A stretch of DNA of 13,646 nt from SOKG01 sp964502665. GTDB taxonomy: Bacteria > Chloroflexota > Dehalococcoidia > SZUA-161. Below the pieces are notes generated by a model. That model did no database searches. It saw nothing but the letters and a program-made list of their open reading frames with translations, and had not been told where the DNA came from. Of the stretch, positions 1-8,500 are shown piece after piece (position 1 is the first letter of the stretch; the number at the start of each line of letters is the position of its first letter). The position numbers and the translations under genes were made by a program. The stretch is taken from contig CAZCXP010000061.1 in NCBI GenBank assembly GCA_964502665.1, forward strand, positions 1 to 13,646, written 5' to 3'.

Positions 1-55
1 CGACACCCCTGTAATTTTCAACTCTCAACTCAGCGTGGCAACGCGGGCAGTTCAT
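1..55 (-). CDS. Zinc-ribbon (zf-TFIIB-like) protein, N-terminus only
   Basis: Only the first 18 codons lie in the window; the rest runs off the left edge. The start is an ATG at 55-53, preceded on the minus strand by AAGGGAGG at good spacing. The visible peptide is MNCPRCHAELRVENYRGV. A CxxC knuckle at residues 3-6, right after the start and followed by a short basic or aromatic stretch, is the opening seen in small zf-TFIIB-type zinc-ribbon proteins, which usually carry a second CPxC knuckle further on. The second knuckle is outside the window, so the family call is tentative. A possible promoter lies about 80 bases upstream. Its function is unknown. Confidence 0.6.
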   Translation of the reverse strand, partial: MNCPRCHAELRVENYRGV

Positions 56-133
56 TGTGGTCCTCCCTTCAAATCAATTTTGAGCTTAGTCATTAAGCCG
101 CCTACCGCTCGCGCCATTCACTTGCGATAGCAT

Positions 134-162
134 ATGATACCACGAGAAGCCTTCGGTGAGAA
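134..162 (-). promoter_or_regulatory. Possible sigma70-like promoter for the zinc-ribbon gene
   Basis: On the minus strand a -35-like TTCTCA (162-157, 4 of 6 to consensus) and a -10-like TATCAT (139-134, 5 of 6) are separated by 17 bases. A TG one base upstream of the -10 gives an extended -10. Transcription would start near 127, leaving a leader of about 70 nt before the zinc-ribbon ATG. The -35 is weak, so this is a modest call. Confidence 0.35.
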
Positions 163-213
163 ACATATGGCACTGGTGCCAGGAGGCGTAGGAGCTACTG
201 TTAGGAGGCAGAC

Positions 214-255
214 CTCTTAGTCAAAGGCTCTAAGAGACGAAGCCATGGTTCGTCT
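214..255. other. Two overlapping hairpins in the gap between methyltransferase and zinc-ribbon gene
   Basis: CTCTTAG (214-220) pairs with CTAAGAG (230-236) across a 9-nt loop. AGACGAA (235-241) pairs perfectly with TTCGTCT (249-255) across a 7-nt loop. The arms share two bases, so the hairpins compete or abut. They lie just downstream of the leftward methyltransferase stop (307) and upstream of the zinc-ribbon promoter, where a terminator would be expected. Neither is followed by a proper T-run on the minus strand, so an intrinsic terminator is possible but not shown. Confidence 0.35.
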
Positions 256-306
256 TCTGGGACACAGCGATTAGGTTTCAGGGGGTGGCTGCCGACGAGG
301 GAGAAG

Positions 307-1344
307 CTATTTACTCGCGCATGTTACTTCAATTGGGCCACCGAACAGGGGGATAGTGGTGGTATCTTTGAAACCAACTTCGAGAAGAAGCTGATGTCTC
401 GCTGACAGGGGGAGGTGCTCAGTACCCCAGGTCACTTCAAAGAACTGATCCTTAACGCCAGGGGCATACTGCGGCTTTCTGAAATCCTCTAGTCTTTCCG
501 GATAGGCAAAGTCGAAAATCACTATCTCACCCGAATTCTTCAGGGCTTTATAACAGTTTGCCATTGACCTGGGTCTTGTACCAGGTCTCATTTCGTGTAA
601 CACCACCGCCATGTTTACCAGGTCAAATTCTCCATCATAGTCCATGGAAGCTGCGTCGACCAACAGGACCGATGCTCTGTCCTGCACCCCATTGTCTTCC
701 AGGTACTTCTGGGCGTCTTCGACGGCGAATCGGTCAACTTCAACACCAACGAAATTGCAGTTGGGGAAGTCTTTGGCCAGTTGAATAATGAGATGTCCCG
801 CACCACACCCTACGTCCAAAACCTTCATCCCGGCATCCAGCCTTTCTTTTAACCCTGGAATAGAGGGAATGATCATGAACCTGTAAGCCAAGGGCACGAT
901 ATGACTGGTCAGGGCCTTAGCATCTCTGGAAAACTCCTGCCCGAGAGCATCCCAGAAATGGCAGTCTCCGCTCCTGTAATATTCTGGGTGACTCTTGAGA
1001 AGCCCTGTCCAGTGAGAAACCATGAATCTTGCTCTGTGCCCGAAGTAGTAGGGATTCTCGGTGTCAGTCAACAGGGTGCCCATGTGGGGGGCAAGTCTGA
1101 ATCTGTCATTTTCATCGCAATCGAGGATTTCGAAGTGATAGGCGGCCTGGCACCAAAGCCTCACATAGGGTTCATGTAGACCCAGCTCACTGGCTAGTGC
1201 ATGGGGGCTAAGGCTGCCATCGGAGGTACTGAGCTTCTCGAATAAGCCAAGGACTACCCCGGTATTCACCAAGTGGACAGCAAGGAACCCTTTTTCATAA
1301 TCTTCCAGCTTAGCCGTTTGTTCATCCAAGGTGATTTCTGCCAT
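307..1344 (-). CDS. SAM-dependent methyltransferase with N-terminal winged-helix dimerisation domain
   Basis: This 345-residue protein has the layout of the plant/bacterial small-molecule O-methyltransferase family. An N-terminal winged-helix-like part covers about residues 15-90 (SPHALASELGLHEPYVRLW resembles its recognition helix). A linker helix region follows, then a Rossmann-fold class I methyltransferase domain. SAM-binding motif I is VLDVGCGAG at 175-183, with an acidic residue (E202 or D204) after strand 2 and a VLHEM segment at 248-252 near the usual motif IV/V region. Length is normal for the family. The ATG at 1344 is preferred over an in-frame ATG nine bases upstream because AAAGGA then sits 8 bases before it; the upstream ATG abuts the AGG. 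It lies 121 nt beyond the hdrA-like stop, is markedly less GC-rich than the operon, and may be transcribed separately. The substrate cannot be told from sequence. Confidence 0.85.
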   Translation of the reverse strand: MAEITLDEQTAKLEDYEKGFLAVHLVNTGVVLGLFEKLSTSDGSLSPHALASELGLHEPYVRLWCQAAYHFEILDCDENDRFRLAPHMGTLLTDTENPYYFGHRARFMVSHWTGLLKSHPEYYRSGDCHFWDALGQEFSRDAKALTSHIVPLAYRFMIIPSIPGLKERLDAGMKVLDVGCGAGHLIIQLAKDFPNCNFVGVEVDRFAVEDAQKYLEDNGVQDRASVLLVDAASMDYDGEFDLVNMAVVLHEMRPGTRPRSMANCYKALKNSGEIVIFDFAYPERLEDFRKPQYAPGVKDQFFEVTWGTEHLPLSARHQLLLEVGFKDTTTIPLFGGPIEVTCASK

Positions 1345-1409
1345 GGCATTCATCCTTTCGCTGACTTAACGGGTAAGAGGGATACTACTATCGGATATCG
1401 AGCTAAAGA

Positions 1410-1434
1410 GCGGGTTTCGCCGCGCTGCACCCGC
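1410..1434 (-). terminator. Weak hairpin after the hdrA-like gene
   Basis: GCGGGT (1410-1415) pairs with ACCCGC (1429-1434) as a 6-bp GC-rich stem around a 13-nt loop, 32 nt beyond the hdrA-like stop at 1466. On the minus strand it is followed by TCTTTAG, a short and interrupted T-rich stretch. It could attenuate or end the operon before the methyltransferase. The long loop and poor T-run keep confidence low. Confidence 0.25.
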
Positions 1435-1465
1435 CCTGCTACTAGTGGAGCTACCTTCTGGTGCG

Positions 1466-3928
1466 CTATGCTGGCTCGGGCTGTGGTTCCGGGGTCTCCT
1501 CCCGCTTCGCCGCCTTTGCCTTCGACATCCTGTACTCGGCCAGTACCTTCTTGGTGTGCTCTATCTCCTCGGGCGTGACCTGCTGGCGCATCTCCTCCAG
1601 CTCGCGCATTAGCTGGGCGAACCTGGGGCCCTCGGCGGCGCTGACCCATTGCAGTTGCAGCCGCTCCGGCCGTATTCCGAGCTTCTCCATACGGGCCCAA
1701 AGCCTCTCTGCGCGGCGCTTGGTCCAGTGGTTGGCGTTGATGTAGTGGCAGTCGTTTATATGGCACCCGGAGAGCAGCACCAGAGGAGCGCCTCTCTCGA
1801 AGGCGTGAAGTATGAACTTCTCGTCCACTCTGCCGCTGCACATGGTGCGGATGAAGCGGTTGTTGGGCGGGTACTGTAGCCTGGACACGCCGGCCAGGTC
1901 GCCCCCTGCGTAGCTGCACCAGTTGCAGAGGAAGCTTATGATCTTCTGCTCGGGCTCCTCCTCCATAGCAGCGTCTATCTGGGCCAGCAGTTGCGCGTCG
2001 CTGAAGTGCTGCATGGTTATGGCATCGAAGCGACACTCCGCGGCGCAGGTGCCGCAACCGGCGCATGCCGCAGCCACTACCTGTGCCATTGTCTTGCCTT
2101 TCACGTCTACCTTTATCGCCCCGTAGGGACAGACCTTGGCGCATGCCCCGCAGTATGTGCATTTGTCCAGGTCTATCACCGCCTTAATGGCCTCGCTTCT
2201 TATGGTACCTGCATTCAGTATGATGGCGCTCCTGGCGGCTGCCGCCCCCGCCTGGGTTACGCTGTCCTTTATGTCCTTCGGCGCCTCCACGCAGCCAGCG
2301 AAGAAGATGCCTGGCGTGGGTGCGTCCACCGGCCTCAGCTTGGGATGAGCCTCCATTGCGAAGCCGTCGCTCGTCTGGGAGAGATTCAGCATGTTGGCTA
2401 GCTGCTTGAGGTCGTCCCTGGGCGCGAGACCCAACGACAGAATCACCATGTCCAGCTCGTACTCCTCCACACGCGCCGCAGTGGTGTTCTCCACTTTGAG
2501 GCGGAGGTTTCTGGTGGCAGGGTCTTCACTGATCTCGCCGGGCAGGCCACGAATGTAGTGAACGCCTTCTCCCTTGGAGCGGCGGAACAGGTCCTCGAAG
2601 CCCTTGCCGAAGGCGCGGATGTCCACGTAGAAGACATAGATCTCGGTGTCCGGATGGTGCTCTTTGATGAGGAGGCTGTCCTTCACTGTGTTCATGCAGC
2701 AAACGTTGGAGCAGTAGGGATTGCCCCTGTTCTCTGTTCTCGACCCAACGCACTGAATAAAGCCGATGCGCTTTGGGGTCTGACGGTCTGAGGGACGTAT
2801 CAGGTGGCCGTCGGTGGGCCCGCCACCGCATATCAGCCTTTCAAACTCCATGGTCGTTATGACGTTCTCAAAGCGTGTGTAGCCATACTCATCGAGCGGG
2901 GTGGGGTCGTATATCCCCATGCCTGTGGCCACGATTATAGCGCCTACGTCCAGCTCCACTATCTTGTCCTGCATGTTAAGGTCGATGCACTGCTTTTCAC
3001 AGGCGTCAATGCACTTGGAGCAGGCTACGGGGTTGTTCCCCAGGCAATGCTCCATGTCGATGACGTAGGCTGGGGGCACGGCCTGGGGTAAGGGTATATA
3101 TACTGCTTTGCGCGAGGAAAAGCCCTGCTCAAACTCGTCGGGCAATACCACCGGGCAGACCGCAGCGCAATCGCCGCAGGCGGTGCACTGGTCCTCCTCC
3201 ACGTATCGTGCTTTTCTACGCACGCGCACCTTGAAGTTGCCAACGTAGCCCGATACTTCCTCCACGGTGCTGTAGGCCAGAAGTTCGATTCTGGGGTGGC
3301 GGCCCACGTCCATCATCTTAGGCCCGAGCACACATATTGAACAGTCCATGGTGGGGAAGGTCTTGTCCAGTTGCGCCATTATGCCCCCGATAGAGGGCTC
3401 CTTTTCCACCAGGTATACCTGGTGCCCGGCATCGGCCAGGTCAAGGGCTGCCTGGATTCCAGCCACCCCACCACCGATCACCAGAGCGGCATTGGTGACC
3501 GGTATCTCCATCTCCTTCTGGGCTTCGAGAAGGCGAGCGCGGGCTACCGCTATCTTGACGATGTCTTTAGCCTTCTTGGTGGCAGCCTCACGGTCGTGGA
3601 GATGCACCCAGCTGCACTGCTCCCTGATGCTGGTCATCGCAAGGAGGTAAGGGTTGAGCCCGGCCTCTGCCACACAGTTGCGGAAGGTTGACTCATGGAG
3701 CAGGGGGGTGCAGGAGGCCACCACCACGCGGTTGAGATTGTATTCCCGTATGTGCCTCTTTATCTCCTCCTGCCCGGGGTCAGCGCAGGTGTACCTGTTT
3801 CTCACCGAGACCACGACATCGGGAAGCTCCTCCGCAAAACGCCGCACCTCCTCGGTATCAACCGACCCCGCTATATTGAGTCCGCAGTCGCAGACAAATA
3901 CGCCTATTCTGAGTTCCTCTTCAGCCAA
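1466..3928 (-). CDS. hdrA: HdrA-type electron-bifurcating flavoprotein with fused MvhD domain
   Basis: This 820-residue protein is homologous to heterodisulfide reductase subunit A with a C-terminal MvhD/FlpD domain. In order it shows: the HdrA N-terminal domain (CDCG, C13 and C15; SCTP at C73; REQC at C105); an FAD Rossmann motif GGGVAG at 152-157; the HdrA signature around MDCSICVLGPKMM (Cys196 and Cys199); an inserted ferredoxin (C248, C251, C254, C258, then C295, C303, C306, C310, C314); a CSNVCC motif (406-411); two C-terminal [4Fe-4S] sites (C590/593/596/600 and C622/625/628/632); and an MvhD domain from about 660 (CNWC 668-671, C697, C722, C727). It ends in a Lys/Glu/Pro tail. In known complexes HdrA holds the bifurcating FAD and MvhD feeds it electrons. 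A TTG at 3928 is chosen because AGGAGG sits 8 bases upstream; the GTG at 3937 overlaps that AGGAGG. The start overlaps the hdrCB stop by 8 nt. Confidence 0.92.
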   Translation of the reverse strand: MAEEELRIGVFVCDCGLNIAGSVDTEEVRRFAEELPDVVVSVRNRYTCADPGQEEIKRHIREYNLNRVVVASCTPLLHESTFRNCVAEAGLNPYLLAMTSIREQCSWVHLHDREAATKKAKDIVKIAVARARLLEAQKEMEIPVTNAALVIGGGVAGIQAALDLADAGHQVYLVEKEPSIGGIMAQLDKTFPTMDCSICVLGPKMMDVGRHPRIELLAYSTVEEVSGYVGNFKVRVRRKARYVEEDQCTACGDCAAVCPVVLPDEFEQGFSSRKAVYIPLPQAVPPAYVIDMEHCLGNNPVACSKCIDACEKQCIDLNMQDKIVELDVGAIIVATGMGIYDPTPLDEYGYTRFENVITTMEFERLICGGGPTDGHLIRPSDRQTPKRIGFIQCVGSRTENRGNPYCSNVCCMNTVKDSLLIKEHHPDTEIYVFYVDIRAFGKGFEDLFRRSKGEGVHYIRGLPGEISEDPATRNLRLKVENTTAARVEEYELDMVILSLGLAPRDDLKQLANMLNLSQTSDGFAMEAHPKLRPVDAPTPGIFFAGCVEAPKDIKDSVTQAGAAAARSAIILNAGTIRSEAIKAVIDLDKCTYCGACAKVCPYGAIKVDVKGKTMAQVVAAACAGCGTCAAECRFDAITMQHFSDAQLLAQIDAAMEEEPEQKIISFLCNWCSYAGGDLAGVSRLQYPPNNRFIRTMCSGRVDEKFILHAFERGAPLVLLSGCHINDCHYINANHWTKRRAERLWARMEKLGIRPERLQLQWVSAAEGPRFAQLMRELEEMRQQVTPEEIEHTKKVLAEYRMSKAKAAKREETPEPQPEPA

Positions 3929-5078
3929 CCGACTCACCTCCTAGGTCCAAGGACCGGGCTGCCAGATGCGCCAGATCCTGGATTTCGACCTGGGGAATCT
4001 TGCCATCGCCGCTTTTCTGGGCACACCTCAGGTGTATCAGGCACTTGGGGCAGGCGGTCACCAGTATGTCTGCTCCGGTAGCCTCCGCCTGGGCGAGGCG
4101 CTGTTCTTGTATCTGCCGATTTACTGCACCGCAGTGCACCCAGGGGGATGCCCCACAGCAGAGCGCTTTTTCCCGGCTCTGCTCCATCTCCACCATTTCG
4201 AGGCCTGCTACTGCAGCCATGATCTGGCGGGGCTCATCGAATATCCTGGAGCATCTGCCCAGGGTGCAGGGGTCGTGATATGTGACCCTTTTATCAAGCT
4301 CGCCCAAATCCAGCTCGCCGCTTTGCACCAGCGGGGCTAGAACCTTTGTCAGATGCACTACCTCAATTCCCGTGCCCCCCAGCATCCGGGGGTAGTCAAC
4401 CTTCAGCGTATAGTAGCCCTCGGGACAGTTGGTGATGATCTTCCTCACGCCGTGGCGAGCGAACTCCTCCATGTTGGCTCTGGCCAGAGCCAGGAAGCCC
4501 TCTCTATCACCCTGGAGGAGCAGGTCTCTACCGCAACAGCGTTCGTTGGCAAGGATGGTGAAGGGTACCTGAGCGCGGTTCAGCAGCCTGAGCGCTCCCT
4601 TCACCCCTTTCAGGGTGTTCACCTCCAGATCGCTAAACATGATGTCGAAATAGGGGGCACAGCCTACAAAGAATATCGTGTCGCATTGCTCGGATAACTC
4701 AATGTCCTGCGGTAGCCAGCTCAGCCGGTCCTGCCGCAGGTCTTCACGGGCCATCAGGTGCATCAGCGCCTGGAGCGTCCCGCCGTGGCTGCACTGCAAC
4801 TGAGCCCCTTCAGCCAGGGCCTCGGCTCTCAGGCTGTGGATGAACTCGGGGAACGCCACGTGGTAGTTGCAGCGCTCTACGCACATGTAGCAACTGAGGC
4901 ACTCCCAGATCGTCTCGTCCTGCGGATTGGCACTGTTTTGCGTCAACCTTCTCTGTGCTATGAGACGGGGGTTAAACTCCGGGTCATGCTGGGCAACCGG
5001 ACATACCACCGTGCACTTGCCGCAGTCGAGGCAGAGGCGTATCTTGCTATCGCTTATCTCTCGTTCCGTATCGAACAC
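3921..5078 (-). CDS. HdrC-HdrB fusion (HdrD-like) Fe-S reductase subunit
   Basis: This 385-residue protein joins an HdrC-like di-cluster ferredoxin to an HdrB-like CCG module, the arrangement of HdrD. The N-terminus has C16/C19/C22/C26 and C60/C63/C66/C70, two [4Fe-4S] sites. The C-terminal part has two CCG regions: C140, C181-C182, C218 and then C271, C307-C308, C343xxC346. In HdrB these hold noncubane [4Fe-4S] clusters that reduce the disulfide. Here the second motif is complete, but the first ends CPEG (218-221) where CxxC is expected, so one ligand is missing. The start is GTG at 5078: an in-frame TAA lies a few codons upstream and GGAGAGG sits about 13 bases before it. It follows the free mvhD gene after 76 nt and overlaps hdrA. 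It is probably the high-potential electron exit. Its acceptor is unknown, since most bacteria lack CoM-S-S-CoB. Confidence 0.88.
   Translation of the reverse strand: MFDTEREISDSKIRLCLDCGKCTVVCPVAQHDPEFNPRLIAQRRLTQNSANPQDETIWECLSCYMCVERCNYHVAFPEFIHSLRAEALAEGAQLQCSHGGTLQALMHLMAREDLRQDRLSWLPQDIELSEQCDTIFFVGCAPYFDIMFSDLEVNTLKGVKGALRLLNRAQVPFTILANERCCGRDLLLQGDREGFLALARANMEEFARHGVRKIITNCPEGYYTLKVDYPRMLGGTGIEVVHLTKVLAPLVQSGELDLGELDKRVTYHDPCTLGRCSRIFDEPRQIMAAVAGLEMVEMEQSREKALCCGASPWVHCGAVNRQIQEQRLAQAEATGADILVTACPKCLIHLRCAQKSGDGKIPQVEIQDLAHLAARSLDLGGESVG
3937..3942 (-). promoter_or_regulatory. Strong Shine-Dalgarno that decides a TTG start for hdrA
   Basis: AGGAGG on the minus strand (3942-3937) lies inside the 3' end of the hdrCB frame. 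It is 8 bases from the TTG at 3928 but overlaps the GTG at 3937, so the TTG is the only start it can serve. Confidence 0.6.
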
Positions 5079-5154
5079 GTTCGAGTTTTATCCTCTCCAT
5101 CAAGAAATGATAGTTCTTCGTCGTCCCCTGGTGGCTCGGCTTGGCCACTCGCTG

Positions 5155-5568
5155 CTACGCTCCGGCGGGGACGGCGGGCTGCATCCGCTCGATCTCTCTG
5201 ATAAAGCCTGTCACCCGCCCCACAAAGCCGGAGCCATCGCCGCGGGGCATATGGCAGAGGACCAGTCTCTCCTCTCCCAGCCCCAGTAGCCTCAACACCC
5301 TCCGCGCCTTCTCGTACTCCTGCTCTATATGCCCAGCGTCGATGTCAAACTGGCAGTTGCCCGGTTCGCATCCCAGGAGCATCACGCCGTCTGCTCCCAG
5401 TTCAAAGGCCTTGAGCATCAGGCCCTGGTGCACCCGGGAGAGGCAGCTTACTCTGACCACCCTCACAGAGGCTGGGTAGACTAATCCTGCCTGGGCCGCT
5501 GCCTCGATACAGCTCAGGCCATCCCAGTTGCAGGCGAAGACAACCAAACGTACTGCTGATTTGTTCAT
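5155..5568 (-). CDS. mvhD: Stand-alone MvhD/FlpD-like hydrogenase iron-sulfur subunit
   Basis: This 137-residue soluble protein belongs to the MvhD/FlpD family, whose members bind a [2Fe-2S] cluster and link a hydrogenase, formate dehydrogenase or Flox module to HdrA. Recognisable family segments are FACNWDG (C13), SCLSRVHQG (C42), and GADGVMLLGCEPGNCQF (C67, C72). The usual CNWC opening reads CNWD here, with Asp16 at the second cysteine and a different cysteine at 20. The MvhD domain fused to HdrA in the same operon keeps CNWC, so the two modules are not equivalent. The ATG at 5568 overlaps the stop of the mosaic flavoprotein as ATGA, implying translational coupling. That partner suggests this copy docks the NADPH-dehydrogenase-like mosaic protein onto HdrA. 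Length is typical for a free MvhD. Confidence 0.88.
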   Translation of the reverse strand: MNKSAVRLVVFACNWDGLSCIEAAAQAGLVYPASVRVVRVSCLSRVHQGLMLKAFELGADGVMLLGCEPGNCQFDIDAGHIEQEYEKARRVLRLLGLGEERLVLCHMPRGDGSGFVGRVTGFIREIERMQPAVPAGA

Positions 5569-8500
5569 CTCGCTTCAACCGCGCAGGCTACCTTTCCCAG
5601 CAGCCCTTCCAGCGTGGAACCTATCTGCTCGTCGCTCTGGACAGGCTGAGTTATGGCACCAGTCGGGCAGTGTGCTATGCATGCCCCACAGCCAAGACAC
5701 AGCGCCTGGTCAACATAGGCGCAGGCCACACCACCACTGCGTTCTCTCATCTCTATGTAAGGGCATATGGCAGCGCAATCGCCGCAGCCGCGACACAGTT
5801 TGCTGTCAATAGTCACCGCAGTGGCCCGCGGGATCAGGGTACCCTGGTACAGGTAGGCCGAGGCCCTGGCGGCAGCCGCCGCTCCCTTGAGGACCTGTTC
5901 TTCTGGAGAATCCCCTCCGTCTGGCGATATGATGAATATGCCGTCGGTCTCCTTGATGGCGAACCCCCTGAGGACGGCAGAGAGGGCATCCGCCGCAGCT
6001 CCGGAGCCGCTTTTCCGGGCAAGGATGCGACCGAGGCGGCTCTCTCCAGAGATAGCGCCGGCTTCACGGGGGACTTCCCCGGCCAGCTCCCCGAGGTCCA
6101 GTATCACCGCACCAGCTCCGATGCGGCTGGTCTGCGAGCGGTGCTTCAGCACAGCCTCATAGCTCCCCGGCGAACCTTCCAGCTCCAGCACCTGGGGCCA
6201 CGGCCTGATAGAGATACCTTGCGCCTCAAGTTGTTTCAGAAAAACATCCCTTTCTTCCAGATATTCGCGCGGGGGCTGTTCTCGGGCACCATCCGATTCG
6301 GGACCGGAAACGACTGCTACGGAGTAGTCCTGAGCCACCAGATTTCTTGCTGCCGCAAGGCCACGAATCCCTGCGCCCAATACGAGCGCGCTTCCGGTCA
6401 CAGGGCGCCCCTCGCTGGCTGCTGGCGAAGGCCGCCTGGCCCGGGCAACCCCTGACGAGACTATATCTATTGCCTTGCGTGTGGCACCTGCCGGGTCGTC
6501 TCCGTGAACCCGGGCGCATTGTTCGCGGATATTTGCGAACTCCACATTCTTCCCATAATATGAGGTAAGCCTATTGCTGAGATGGCTCTGGCACATCACC
6601 CGCCTGTCCGTGCAGCTAAAGCATATCTGCTCCAGCCCACAGCACCGGCAGGCAGCGAGCACCACCTTGTCCAGCCTCCACTCCGCAGCCTGGGCTGCAA
6701 TCCTATTTGCTCCCTCTTCGTTGCATGCCTGCGATATATCCTGAACGTTGCAGACGCCAGGAAGCTGTAGCACTTCATTGGTCACCTGGTTGAAATCTAT
6801 CACGGAGCTAATGCTGCCTCCACAGCGGCACAGGACCACGCCGACGCGAGGTTTCCCTACACTGGCTGGCTCTGCTCCCTCAAGCGTTTGGTCCAGACTC
6901 ACACTCGGTCTGCCCACGGTATCCGGACCTGCAGGGCGTGCCTCCTCCTTCAACTTGAGTTCCGTGGCGGCCTCAAGGGCGACGGCCGAAGCGAGAGCAA
7001 GCTCCACCTCCAGGGTGCGGTCTTCGTCAACCCCTACCGTGTAGATGCCCGGCCTCGTGATCTGGCGCGGATAGTTGCCCCCCCGATTATTGGCGGCGGC
7101 GAAATCGATTACGAGCTCGGCACCTATGTCAAACTGCTCGGTTTTGTCCGTGTGGAGAACTGCGCCCAGCTCGCATACCTGCTCACATTCCATGCATTCG
7201 CTGCACAGGGCGCAGTTGAGGCAGCGCCCCGCCTCGCGCTCCCCGATATCCACAGGTAACCCCAAGGCAATCTCCTCAAATCTGCCCATCCTCCTGTAGG
7301 GGGGGATAGCAGGCATGCGGGCCCGTTTGTAATGGGAAACATCCCTTTCGCTGACATCGACCTCAACAGGTTGAGGTTTTTGCAGACTGCGACCCTTTCT
7401 CAAATCGCGGCCTCTCAAGTACCGGTCTATGGACTCCGCTGCCTGCAGCCCAGCGGCCACAGCTTCCACGACGTTGTTGGGGCCCGTGACGCAATCGCCG
7501 CCGGCAAAGATGCCGGGGATTCTGGTCTCAAGGGTTAGCGGGTCCACCTTTACAGTGGCATCATCGCTATCGATCTCAAGCCACCTTATGTTCAGCAGGG
7601 AACTGTTGGGACGCTGTCCTATGGCTATGACCACGTGGTCGGCATCGAGCACAAACTCCGAGCCTGGTATGGGCTCGGGCCTGCGGCGGCCATCGGCTTC
7701 TATTTCGCCCAATTTCATCCGCTGGCAGCGTATTCCGGTTACCTTCGTTCCATCGCCGAGTATCTCTACGGGCGATGTCAGGTACTCTATAGATATGCCT
7801 TCGTTGATGACCTCCTCTACTTCGTCCCGCACCGCGGTCATCTCCTCCGCCGTGCGTCGATAGAGTATTCGCACCACTCCTTTGCTCCGCCTCTTTGCTG
7901 TCCTGGCCGAATCCACAGCGCTATTGCCGCCGCCGATGACCACCACGTTGGAGCCTACGGAGGCGCCCACTTTCAGATTCAATGCGAAAAGCAGAGAGAT
8001 GGCATCTACCACGCCCTCAAGGCCTTCACCGGGGATGTTCAGACTTAAATTTTGGTGAGCACCTATCGCCAGGAAAAAGGCACGATATCCTCGCTCTCTC
8101 AGATCGGAGATCGTCACGTCACGGCCGACCGTCACCCCCGTCTTTATGTCCACACCCAGGGCCTTAATCGCCTCCACTTCCCTATCACGTACCTCGCGGG
8201 GGAGGCGGAATCTGGGAATACCTGTGGCCACCATGCCACCAACCACGGCGTGGGATTCAAATATGGTGGGGCCATAGCCGCGGCGCGCCAGCTCCCAGGC
8301 TGCGGCAAGCCCTGCGGGGCCGCTGCCAACGATGGCTATTCTTTCCCTTCTCGACCTGGCAGGGGCCTTGCGTCTGTAGTTGATGCCGCTGGGGGCATTG
8401 TCGGCAGCAAAGCGATGGAGGGCTGGGATGAATACCGGGCTGTCAACCTCGCCCCGCTTGCAATTGTCCTCGCAGGGATGCGTGCATACGCGGCCGAGCA

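Noticed and set aside
1354..1465. Own promoter for the methyltransferase
   Set aside because: The best -10-like sequence (TAGTAT) has no partner -35 at proper spacing, so I could not support one.
1350..2162. A 270-codon minus-strand frame running out of hdrA
   Set aside because: It overlaps hdrA in another frame, is rich in Arg, Gly and Gln with no domain, and the hdrA frame has clear ferredoxin and MvhD motifs there.
5670..6455. A 261-codon open frame on the plus strand
   Set aside because: It lies antisense to the Fe-S-rich mosaic gene, has no family-like motifs, and is explained by the high GC of the true coding strand.
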